Origin: Haematococcus lacustris
Taxonomy: Eukaryota; Chlorophyta; Chlorophyceae; Chlamydomonadales; Haematococcaceae
Length of the DNA stretch: 64,000 nt
Direction: 5' to 3'
Assembly: GCA_030144725.1 (NCBI GenBank)
Contig: JASKMD010000016.1
Location: forward strand, 797,075 to 861,074
Below are positions 23,622-32,782 of this stretch, piece after piece; the first letter of the stretch is position 1, and each line of letters begins with the position of its first letter. Under the pieces are notes generated by a model. It searched no databases. It had not been told where the DNA came from and saw only the letters and a program-made list of their open reading frames with translations. The translations under genes were made by a program, and so were the position numbers.

Positions 23622-26600
23622 CTACACCATGCCCATGCCAGCCTTGCAGAACTCAAACTTGGCACGAGGCAGAGCCTTGGTCATGCCATCTGCCACATTG
23701 GCTTCAGACTCGCAGAACTTGAACACCACCTCACCCCGGGCAGCCCGCTCACGCACGAAATGATGCAGCACATCAATGTGCTTGGACTGGGCAGAGGCAA
23801 TAGGATGCTTGATGAGAGTGATGGCAGCCTCATTGTCACACATGATGGTGACAGGCTGCACCACATCAGAGCCCACAGCCAGCTCAGCCACCAGGGTGCG
23901 CAACCACAATGCTTCCTTGCTAGCTGCAGAGGCAGCCATATACTCTGCCTCTGTGGTGCTCACAGCCACAGTAGGCTGGCGACGGCTGGACCAGGACACA
24001 GCACCCCCATGCAGCATGAACACATAGCCAGTGGTGCTGCGACGGGTGTCTGTGTCACCGGCAAAATCAGCATCACAGAACCCAACCAGCCCCTCAGCTG
24101 CACCAAACACCAGCCCCTCAGCCCTGGAATCAGCCACATAGCGCAGGACACCACGCAGTGCATGCCAGTGCTGCGCAGTGGGTGCAGCCATATACTTGGC
24201 ACAGACACCAACAGCCTGAGCGATATCAGGCCGTGTGCACACTGCCAGGTGCATGAGGCTGCCCACCAGCTCGGCATAGCTGTGCCCCCCCATGTGTGGC
24301 TGCACCTCTCCCTCCCTGACCAACTGCTCTGATGTGCTCAGCGGCACACTCCGGGGCTTGCTGTCAGCTAAGCCAAAGCGGTCTACCACAGAGGTGGCAT
24401 ACCGCTCCTGGCTCAGCACTAGCTGCCCAGCTGCACGGTCACGGCTGATCTCCATGCCCAGGAACCGCTCTGCTGAACCCAGCTGGTGGATGTTGAAAAC
24501 AGCTGCAAGCTGCTCCTTCACCCAGGCCACTGTGGCTGTGTCCCCCTTGCTGACAGCCAGGAGGCAGTCGTCAACATACACAGCGAGCAGCACCTTGCTG
24601 TTGCCCCGCACCATGGTAAGCAGGCAGGAGTCAGCCTCTGAGGCCACAAACCCCAGCTGCTCCAGCTCTGCTTTCAGGCGCGCATGCCAGGCGCGCGGGG
24701 CCTGGCGCAGCCCATACAGGGCACGCCGAAGTCGGCACACACGGGCTGTTCCATCCTCATACCCAGCTGGCTGCTGCATGTAGATCTCCTCATGCAGCCA
24801 GCCATTGAGGAAAGCTGTCATAACATCGAGGTGCTCTAGCTCCATGTCTGCCGCAGCTGCCACAGCCAGCAAAGCACGCACAGTAGCATGCTTGCTGACA
24901 GGGGCATGCAGCTCCGTGAAATCAACCCCCTCCCGCTGCAAATACCCCTTGACCACTAACCGGGCTTTGAAGCGCTTGTTGCCCTTGCTGTCCTCCTTGA
25001 CAGAAAAGACCCAGCGGTTGGCCAGGGGCCGGCACCCAGGGGGGGAAGGCACCAGCTCCCACGTACCATAGCTGAGCAAAGACTCCATCTCAGCATCTGT
25101 AGCCATTGCCCACTGCTCAGCCAGGGGGCTTGCTCGCGCTTCCCGGATAGTGCGCGGCACCCACACGCTGGCAGCAGGAGGCTCTGCAACAGCTGCTGCC
25201 AAGCTGCCATACTCAGGCTGCTGCTGTGACAGGCGAGCTGAGCGGCGCAGGCTGCTGACTTCTGCAGCTGAAGCACCCCCCCCATCCCCACCTGCTGAAG
25301 CTGCAGCCCCATCCCCACCACCAGCTCCCACCGTCCCTGCTGGCATAAACCCTGGGCCCGGCGCTGCCGCTGCCTCCCCAGCCAGCACCGGCACATGCGC
25401 TGGGGCCGGCGCTGGCACAGGTCTTGGCAGTGGCACGCCAGTGAGACTGACCAGAGGGTCTAACTCCTGCGGCAGCCCCGCTGCCCCCTCCTCCACCACC
25501 TCTAGCACCCCAGCTGGCTCAGCAGAGGGCACATTCTGTGACAGCTCATCAAACACCACATCTTTGGTGATGAGAATCTTGCCCCCTGGCACCAGCACCC
25601 TGTAGGCCTTGCTGCCCGGCTCATAGCCCACCATCACCCCCTGCACTGCCTTGAACCCTAGCTTGCTGCGCATGTGCTCAGGGACATGGGCATAGGCCCG
25701 AGCACCAAACACACGCAGCGCAGCCAGGTTGGGTTTCACCCCAAAGAACAGCTCCCAGGGGGTGGCATTCCTGCCCTGGGTGGCAGAGACATTGCGGAGG
25801 AAGTTGGCTGCGCGCATCACCTCAGGCCACAGGCTGGCTGGCAGGCCGCTGCTAAAGAGCATGCAGCGGCCTTTCTCTAGGAGCGTGCGGTTTAGCCTCT
25901 CTGCCCTCCCATTCTGTTCTGGGCTGTAGGGGGCTGTCTGCTGGTGCTGAATGCCCCGCTCCACGCAGAACTGACCCACCTCCCGATTCACAAACTCCGT
26001 GCCTCTGTCACTGCGCAACGCCTTGAGCTTGCGCCCTGACTGGGTCTCCAGCCATTGCACAGTAGCCTTAATGGCTTCCGGCACATCTGACTTGGCTTTG
26101 AGACACACCACTACGGACAGGCGGCTAAAATCATCCAGGAAGGTGAGCATGTAACGCAGCCCGCTGACAGATGGCACACGAAATGGGCCACACACATCTG
26201 TGTGCACCAGATCTAGCACCCCCTTCACAGGGGGCGCCAAGGAGGGGAGGGTGTCGGCTACGTGCCGATGTGCCTTGCCAGCTTGGCAGCCAGGGCACAC
26301 ACCGCTGCCGGCTGCCTTGCACTGGGCTGCACTAACACCTACCCCTTCCACCATCCCCTTGCCCACCATCTCTGCCATGGCTCTGTAGCTAAGGTGACCT
26401 AGTCGCTCATGCAACAGTTGTGGGGTCTCCGCTGTGGCTGCCTGCAGCGACGCCGGGGGCTCACAACCCACCACAGCAAGCTCTGCGGTGCACCATAGCT
26501 GGTATGACCTGCCCACTAGCTTGCCGCTGACGATGGTGGGAGGGGAGGCCCTGTCCTCTAGCCTGATCCCCCCACCCTCCTGCACTACCCGCCACCCAGC

Positions 26601-27968
26601 CAGGTCAGCCACCACCGTTGACATGTAGTTGGCAGTGGCATCAGGAGCCCACAACACATCCCGCAGTGTGAATGGCTGCCCGCTGTCGCTGGTCAGGTGC
26701 ACAGACCCCAGGCCATACGCCACCAGCCTCACCGTGCTTTTGCCGAGCACGATCTGCACGGGCTGGTTCACTGGCCTGAAGTCATGGAGGAGGGCGCGCT
26801 CCGGGGTGATGTGGTGGCTTGCACCCGAGTCGGCTAGCCACAGCCTCCTGCTGCTGACCAGGCTGTCACCAGCAGCGATGGGAGCACCTGGTGGCGCTGC
26901 AGCAGCAGCTAGGGAGGGTGACGGCTTGCAGGGACAGGGTGCACGGGGTGCCAACAGCCCCAGCTGATGCGCCACACAACACGACCGTGCATCCCTACCT
27001 GCCCCCACCTGACTACCCCCCGCTGCTTGGGAGGCCTCACAGGGAGCATGAGCATGCTCGACCTGCATAGCCATGAGGCTGGCTGCATACAGCCCAGCTG
27101 GTGCGCTCGCAGCCCCACCTGCCCCACCTGACCCACCAGCCCCACCAGCCCCACCTGCCCCACCTGCCCCGCTAGCCCCACCATCCCCTGCCCTCTTGCC
27201 TGCCCCACTCCCTTTAGCACCCGGCTCCCGGCAGTTGCGGGCGATATGGCCCTTCTTGCCACACCGGAAGCATGTGACATTTGCATGTCTCGCATCATCC
27301 GGGGCCGGGGTGGCAGCCGGCTTGGCTGCTGGTTGCTTACTGCTGCTGCCGCTGCTCCCTGCACCGCCCACACCCATGGGCTTGCGGGGCACATGCATGG
27401 CAGCCAACTGAGCAGGCTGCACAGCCTCAGCTTCACCCTCCACACCCAGGAGGTATTGCTGGACTGCTGCAAGGGAGGGAGGGGTGTCCAGCAGCGGGTT
27501 GGTGAGCGCTTGCTTAGCTATCTGGAAGGGGACAGTGTGGGGTAGGGCCTCCAGAAGGCACCCAATCTGCTGCTGCTCAGGAATCTCATTGCCGGCATCA
27601 TTCAGCTCTGTGCACAAGTCAGCAAGCCGGCAATAGAGCTGGGTAATTGTCTCCCCAGCCTCCATGCGAAAGCTGACAAACTGTCTCCACAGCTGCTGAC
27701 GCTGCCCGTAGCTCTGCTTGGCATTCACAGCCAGCAGTGCCTTCCAAGCCCCTGCAGCTGTCTTGCCCTGCTCGACGATGCTGCCATAGTGGTCATTACA
27801 CTGGCAAAGCAGCCATGCATAAGCACGGCTGCAGGTTGCTGGGTCGGAGTCGCGGCCCTCCACCGCGTCCCAGCAGCCGCCGAGGGTGAGAACCCCCTTG
27901 GCCTTTCTTCTCCACGCAGCGAAATTGCTGCCGGCGCTCAACACTGGGGCTGCAGCTGACAGCTGCAT
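23622..27968 (-). CDS. Copia gag-pol polyprotein, single 1448-aa frame
   Basis: One uninterrupted frame in Copia order. An N-terminal gag region ends in the zinc knuckle C-F-R-C-G-K-K-G-H-I-A-R-N-C (about residues 233-246). The protease has L-A-D-S-G-A-S with catalytic Asp at about 380. The integrase has an HHCC zinc region and then the D, D, E core (H-T-D-V-C-G-P-F, S-D-R-G-T-E-F, E-Q-N-G-R-A-E-R). The reverse transcriptase has Y-V-D-D at about 1131-1134. The RNase H has F-C-D-A-D-F-A-G-D. Integrase before reverse transcriptase separates Copia from Gypsy. ATG at 27968 lies about 100 bp inside the 5' LTR. Length is typical of the family and all catalytic motifs are present, so the protein may be functional. 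The spacer between integrase and RT is rich in A, G and P. Confidence 0.96.
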   Translation of the reverse strand: MQLSAAAPVLSAGSNFAAWRRKAKGVLTLGGCWDAVEGRDSDPATCSRAYAWLLCQCNDHYGSIVEQGKTAAGAWKALLAVNAKQSYGQRQQLWRQFVSFRMEAGETITQLYCRLADLCTELNDAGNEIPEQQQIGCLLEALPHTVPFQIAKQALTNPLLDTPPSLAAVQQYLLGVEGEAEAVQPAQLAAMHVPRKPMGVGGAGSSGSSSKQPAAKPAATPAPDDARHANVTCFRCGKKGHIARNCREPGAKGSGAGKRAGDGGASGAGGAGGAGGAGGSGGAGGAASAPAGLYAASLMAMQVEHAHAPCEASQAAGGSQVGAGRDARSCCVAHQLGLLAPRAPCPCKPSPSLAAAAAPPGAPIAAGDSLVSSRRLWLADSGASHHITPERALLHDFRPVNQPVQIVLGKSTVRLVAYGLGSVHLTSDSGQPFTLRDVLWAPDATANYMSTVVADLAGWRVVQEGGGIRLEDRASPPTIVSGKLVGRSYQLWCTAELAVVGCEPPASLQAATAETPQLLHERLGHLSYRAMAEMVGKGMVEGVGVSAAQCKAAGSGVCPGCQAGKAHRHVADTLPSLAPPVKGVLDLVHTDVCGPFRVPSVSGLRYMLTFLDDFSRLSVVVCLKAKSDVPEAIKATVQWLETQSGRKLKALRSDRGTEFVNREVGQFCVERGIQHQQTAPYSPEQNGRAERLNRTLLEKGRCMLFSSGLPASLWPEVMRAANFLRNVSATQGRNATPWELFFGVKPNLAALRVFGARAYAHVPEHMRSKLGFKAVQGVMVGYEPGSKAYRVLVPGGKILITKDVVFDELSQNVPSAEPAGVLEVVEEGAAGLPQELDPLVSLTGVPLPRPVPAPAPAHVPVLAGEAAAAPGPGFMPAGTVGAGGGDGAAASAGGDGGGASAAEVSSLRRSARLSQQQPEYGSLAAAVAEPPAASVWVPRTIREARASPLAEQWAMATDAEMESLLSYGTWELVPSPPGCRPLANRWVFSVKEDSKGNKRFKARLVVKGYLQREGVDFTELHAPVSKHATVRALLAVAAAADMELEHLDVMTAFLNGWLHEEIYMQQPAGYEDGTARVCRLRRALYGLRQAPRAWHARLKAELEQLGFVASEADSCLLTMVRGNSKVLLAVYVDDCLLAVSKGDTATVAWVKEQLAAVFNIHQLGSAERFLGMEISRDRAAGQLVLSQERYATSVVDRFGLADSKPRSVPLSTSEQLVREGEVQPHMGGHSYAELVGSLMHLAVCTRPDIAQAVGVCAKYMAAPTAQHWHALRGVLRYVADSRAEGLVFGAAEGLVGFCDADFAGDTDTRRSTTGYVFMLHGGAVSWSSRRQPTVAVSTTEAEYMAASAASKEALWLRTLVAELAVGSDVVQPVTIMCDNEAAITLIKHPIASAQSKHIDVLHHFVRERAARGEVVFKFCESEANVADGMTKALPRAKFEFCKAGMGMV

Positions 27969-28066
27969 GACGCCTCCAGTTGCTGTTACTGCACCCGACT
28001 GCTGTCTGGAATTTCCGCCCTGCTCGGTTTCAGCTCGGCTTTAGGATTAGCATCGCACGGGGCGAG

Positions 28067-28079
28067 TGGGCCCATAACC
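28067..28079 (-). promoter_or_regulatory. Copia primer-binding site matching initiator tRNA-Met anticodon arm
   Basis: Directly next to the 5' LTR the plus strand reads TGGGCCCATAACC. This equals the 3' half of the anticodon stem-loop of eukaryotic initiator tRNA-Met and includes CAU. The minus-strand transcript would therefore pair inside the tRNA rather than with its CCA end, as known for Drosophila copia and yeast Ty5, which prime from a cleaved half-tRNA. The sequence match is direct; use of this mechanism is inferred. Confidence 0.85.
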
Positions 28080-28245
28080 TGTTAGCAGCGAGACCCAAGA
28101 AGATGAGCGAGCACTCCACGAACCCAACAGTGAAGAACTCTACCCAGAGCAAAAGCTAAGATGGGTCTCACACATAGTTCAAAGACAAACTATAAACGCT
28201 ATAAGGGACTGGCTGACATGCCTGAGACACAGCTTGTCTTCAACA
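28080..28245 (-). repeat. Copia 5' LTR
   Basis: 166 bp, identical by eye to the other LTR. In element sense it holds an A/T-rich TTATAGCGTTTATAG stretch that could serve as a TATA-like promoter; this is a weak call. Confidence 0.95.
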
Positions 28246-30385
28246 GAAAGCTTCGTGTGGTGTGTAGGGTGGTGAGGGCTTTGTCTTGTGCCAGTCTCAT
28301 GGGGTGGCGGCTGCTCTGTGTGTCTTGTCTCCTTAGGAGGGCCACCAGTTCTGTGGCCAGGTTGCGCGTGTGTGGTGTGTGTTGTAACCAAGCGTGTAGG
28401 TGTTGGTGTTGTTGTTTGGTCAGGAGGCCTACTGTGCGACCCGACTCGTCGTGAACCGTTACGTGTTGCACTAGGTCGTGTTTGGGCATGATGGGCTCCC
28501 CCGTGCTTACGTTCATCGCGGGGGTGGTCATGTGGGGGTGGAGTTGGAGGAAGGTTTCGCATTTGCCCGTCCCGACGATGTCCGTCTGCGGGTTGATGGG
28601 GTAAGTGTGGAAGGTGGCCTTCGAGTGGAGGTTGGTGCACAGGGGTAGCCAGGTGTGCGGGTCCGGCAGTCCCTGCCGGGTGTGTGTCGGCAGCTGTGTG
28701 TCAGGCCGCGCGTATCTAGCTTCTTGTATCCTATTATTTTCCTCTTCATAGTCGCTGCGTCGCGCCAGGTAGTCCAGGTGTGCCGTGATGAGAGGTGCCG
28801 GTTCGAGGGTGGGGCGCCAGTGAACTCGTATAAGGTCCGAGTGCGCTGATAGACGCATAGTCGTTTTGAACTCGTTGCTGCCAAACTTGCATATTGGGCA
28901 CAGCCAGTGGCCTGGTTCTTTGTGTCCCGACAGGAGGGCTTCCTCAATGCAGGCTGGGTGGTAGGCCCTCTTGCAGTTGTGGCACGTTGGGCTGTCTCCT
29001 CTTGGTAGCCAGCATAGCTCACATGTGCATACGTCTTTAGCCTCTTCCCTGCTGATGGGTTCTATGTGTGAGGGTGTATAGCCTTCTTCTGCACATAGTG
29101 GTAGTGCCCATTTATCTATGATTGTGGGCTTCCAATGCACCTTGTAGTAGCTTTCTTTGTTGATGCCGTCCCATTGCCATCCATCTATGCTGGTGATGGC
29201 CTCTTGGTGGCCATACATGGCCCCTAGTATGCTGCCTAGGTCCTTGGGTTTACAACGGCAGGCTTTATCCACCTTCCAGCTGGAGAGCCCTGGGAGGTCG
29301 AGGCCTATTATGTGCACTATATCCTCCGGGATGGTTTGTATCTGTCTGCCCTCAGTGTTCCGTTTCGTGCCCGCCTTGGGTCGGGCGGGTTTCGTTGGGG
29401 GCGATTGGGTTTCCCTGTTCTCTCGCCTTAGCAGCCGGGAGCTACTCTTGATGGCCTCCTGGGCTGCGGGTCTCCTGGCCTCCTGTGTTGCATGTCCGGT
29501 CACGTGCGTCGCTTCGGTCGGTGTGGTCTTCTTGGCAGTCGCGTACGCCCTAATATCAACGTAGCGGTGTTTTGTGTCTTCCTCGACGTCGGTTGGTGCA
29601 AGCTCCGTCAGACCCGCGGCCCATGGTTTAATGAGTCTTTGCGCAGCGGGCAGGTCTAGGGTGGTGTCTCGTTTGGCTGCGATGTCTTTCGCTTCTGTTG
29701 TGGTTGGGCATCTGTCTTGGGTCGCCATGGTCGTTAGTCGGTTGAGGGCGATATAGTGTTTTTGTTGGACTTTGTTGTGGAAGCGTTCTTTAAGCATCTG
29801 TCCTGATATGATGTAGGTATGGCCAGCGATGGTGTGTTGCAGCTCTGTGGCATGTCGGATGCCCAAGCTTTTGAGGCACGTCATGCAAGCACTAACTATG
29901 TCGAGTGGAAGGGGGCTGGTATTCTGTGTGATGAGTTGTCCAAGCAGTTTGGTTTCCTTAGGGTAGAGTTCTTGTCCTTCCTGGGTGGCAGTGAGCTGCG
30001 CCGTGGTTGCATGTAGGAGTTGTCTGGCTCGTAGGGTGTGTCGTAGCATAATTAACATGCGGTGTCCATGCTTGGCAGCTTGAGCGTAGAGCCAAGTGAT
30101 CTGTTTGTGTAGCATGCATCTGGTTATGTGGGCATGTGTGGTGTCCGTGGACTGGAGGCTGTGTAGGAGGGCTGTAGTGTTTCTGGTATGGTATTCTTTG
30201 GCTGTTGAGCTGATGCCAAGACCGAGCTTGTCGATGTCCTCCCTGACAACGGCATTGGGTGTGCCTAGTGGGAGTCTGAGTTTTTTCTTAACACATTGGT
30301 TAATTGCTCTGTCGTAGAGGTCTAGGTCTCCCGGTGTGCATGGGGCTACGCAGAAGCTATAGGCCAGACTGGGGATGATGGCTGT
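28246..30385 (-). pseudogene. Inner LINE polyprotein, middle piece: RT thumb region and PHD finger
   Basis: Same frame as the RT piece upstream, from just after the TAG at 30388-30386 to the Copia insertion. It matches the host LINE frame from the end of its RT to about residue 1985. It contains a complete C4HC3 PHD finger (about 28888-29030): C-E-L-C, C-H-N-C, a histidine four residues later, then P-A-C and finally W-L-C-P-I-C. A PHD finger in a LINE suggests reading of histone tails, perhaps for target choice; this is inference. The ATG at 30115 is not a natural start. Confidence 0.88.
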
Positions 30386-31557
30386 CTAGATGATGTGGAT
30401 GGCTTGTCTGGCGCTAGCGAATGAGCGTCGTAGTCTTTCTAACTTCTGTCTGAGTTGTGTCATCATGGCTATGTGTTGTGGTTTCCAGTTGAGCGTCATG
30501 GTAAGTAAGACGCCAAGGTAAGTGAAGGGGGAGGTCGGTTTGAGGTAGGTGACAGGTTTCCCTTGTAGCGTTACGGCTTGCAGTTCTCTACGGGCTTGCT
30601 TTTCCGCTTCTGCCATGGTGCTGCATCTGCCGGATTGGTGCGCTTTGTGGAGCGCCGCTGTGGCGAGAGTTTTGCTGTGGGATACGATTAGGTGGCCCCA
30701 ATCCGAGTAGGCGGAGAGCTTGTCTGCCTGACAGCGTAGGTTGCTGATCGAGTTGCATAGGATAGCGATGTCATCTGCGTAGTCGATGCTGCCGATTGTA
30801 AATCGCCCGGCGCTGTCGGTTGTGTCGGATGTAAATTTGTACCCCCTCGCTCCTACTTGGAGCCAGCGCAGTAAGGGTTCGATGTAGATGAGGAACAGGA
30901 AGGGTGAGAGTGAGTCGCCCTGGATGGTGCCCCGGTCTACAGGTACCGGGTCGGTGGGGCCGTAGGGAGTTCTGAAGCGCGTTGTAGCGCCCGTGTACAG
31001 GTCCTTCACCGCGTCTGTGGCGTCGGTGGGAAAGCCAAGGTCGTGCATGATCCATAGCAGTTTGTCTTGGCAGGTGGTGTTGAAGGCGCTAGTGAAGTCG
31101 ACCAGTAGCGCATAGATATCTACTTTGGCTAGCTTGGCGTCTTCGAGGGCCATGACCAGCATTTGGAGTTGTTGTGTGGTGTCCCTATGGGAGCGGAAGC
31201 CTGCTTGGCAGTTACTTAACATCCCGTTAGCCTCAGCATACTCGTACATCGCCTTGGTTATGAGGCTGGTCCAGAGTTTGTAGATGGTATTGGCCAGCCC
31301 AACAGGTCTGTAGGCGTCGAGGTCTGTTTCTTGGCCCTTGTCCTTGTAGAGCAGGCGGGTGTCACTAGTTTTCCATGTTGTGGGTGTGCAGCCAGTGGCC
31401 CACATGATGATGAACAGTTGGTGTATGGTGTCCCTCATCTCCCATGGCAGCATCTTGATGATCTCGTTTTCAATGCCGTCTGAGCCAGGCGCTTTGCCCC
31501 CTGATAGTCTGCTGATGCATTCTTGAAATCCTGCTTTGTCCATGATGGCTGTGTGCA
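30386..31557 (-). pseudogene. Inner LINE polyprotein, reverse-transcriptase piece ending in a premature TAG
   Basis: Runs from the terminal-inverted-repeat insertion to an in-frame TAG at 30388-30386. RT motifs visible: G-G-K-A-P-G-S-D-G-I-E-N-E, Y-R-P-V-G-L-A-N, Q-A-G-F-R-S-H-R-D-T-T-Q-Q, A-L-L-V-D-F-T-S-A-F, Q-G-D-S-L-S-P-F-L-F-L and the catalytic Y-A-D-D (about 30770-30783). At the TAG the host LINE has a CGC arginine codon in H-I-I-R-T-A-I-I-P. The reading frame continues unchanged on the other side, so a nonsense mutation, not an indel, ends this piece. Confidence 0.92.
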
Positions 31558-32782
31558 TCAGGCGCCCCCAACATGGGGTTGGTAATATGCATGCGATTAC
31601 CCCCTCAATACTGCACCGTTTTTGATAGCGTTTATCACATTGGCATCGGCGGTTTAGTCCGCGTTATATGACCATCAGCGCTAGCCATTGGAGTCTTTGC
31701 TCGCGTACTGCCACATGTGCCCGCGAACAAACCACATCGGCGAGACGGGTCTCCTTGGCACCGTGAGCCATATCGCTGTGGACCCATCTACCTAGCGTAG
31801 TGAGCTGGTTGTGCACAAATGGAATGTCCGGCTGACACCCAACGCGATGCCTGCCGGGCGTGCAGGGCACCTAGACGGGGCGATTGAAACATATATTCGT
31901 GTTCGCTTCTCGCCGAAGACATCACTTGGGTCGGCGCATACTAAGGTATCACTGGGTTACACCCCCCCTCCTCCACCGTGTCCTCCACTGTGTTGCACCG
32001 GCTGCACCTAGAGAAAAAGCGACACGAAATGTTTGTTCATGACCCATTGACGCAGCTCTTGAACCAACCCGCACGTGAAACAGCCCAGGCCTCTATCAGT
32101 TTGACATCTTCAAAGTGGCATCATGTTCTCCAAGCAGAATCAGGGCTACGGGGCTGTGGGGTGGCAGTTGAGCTATGAAACTTTGCACGCAGGTGGATGG
32201 CATGTAGGGGAGTGTAACTCTCAGAGGAGCCGAGTCCTGATTCGGTTATGGTGTGGAGTTGTGTGTCTGACTGCATGGCCCAGGTCCTGAGATCGGCTAA
32301 GGGAGTTGGGGGTCACCGACCAAAGTGAGCTCTTGGCTTAGCTGAGTATGAGCGTTTGTAACATTGTCTTACAGGAGCTTAACCTAGTAAGTAGCATGTT
32401 GTAAGTCCGAATGGTCGAGCTGTGGCATTGCCCTCTAGGTATGGGGGGGAGGTGGGCTCAGTGCCACATTGCCGCAACCGCTTTCCGATCCGACTGCTGC
32501 TGCTGATGCGCGTGCTCGTGTAGAGCAACCTAAGCGACGCGGGCGGTCGCAGCGATGACTGCATGCTCCGCAACGGCTCAAATTTGAATCACTAACTTTG
32601 ATGCTTTGCTGTGCACGGCCTACTGACTCAATAACTATTCTGGATGAGAGAAAGGTAGCTGGCTGGGTTGGCTACATACTGAGCCAGCTAGCATTAAATT
32701 TGGCGCAGCGAGTGCAGAGTTACAGCCGTCCTACTACCAGGGGTCGGTTTACTGCCATTTTTTGAATGTTGGGGGCGCCTGA
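31558..32782. mobile_element. 1225-bp non-coding element with 17-bp terminal inverted repeats
   Basis: Ends in the perfect inverted repeat TCAGGCGCCCCCAACAT (31558-31574; complement at 32766-32782). GTGTGCA flanks both sides (31551-31557, 32783-32789), and two more shared bases allow a 7-9 bp target duplication. It interrupts the inner LINE exactly between codons that are adjacent in the host LINE (I-H-W-L-H-T-A-I-M-D). It contains no credible frame. The longest stop-free stretch is short and unlike a transposase, so this is a non-autonomous DNA transposon. A 9-bp duplication would suggest a Mutator-like source; the superfamily is unresolved. Confidence 0.88.

Larger units (their letters stand above)
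23373..28245 (-). mobile_element. Copia-type LTR retrotransposon inserted in the inner LINE
   Basis: 4873-bp element bounded by two 166-bp direct repeats that start TGTT and end AACA, flanked by the 5-bp duplication GAAAG (23368-23372 and 28246-28250). The element reads on the minus strand, so the right copy is the 5' LTR. Removing the element and one GAAAG joins the flanking LINE codons without loss, as judged against the host LINE. The LTRs are identical by eye, so insertion is recent. It holds one full-length gag-pol frame, a primer site matching the initiator-tRNA anticodon arm and a purine tract, so it looks structurally intact. Confidence 0.97.

Noticed and set aside
23595..27545. Plus-strand frames opposite the Copia gene
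   Set aside because: Antisense shadows of the 1448-aa polyprotein; none has independent support.
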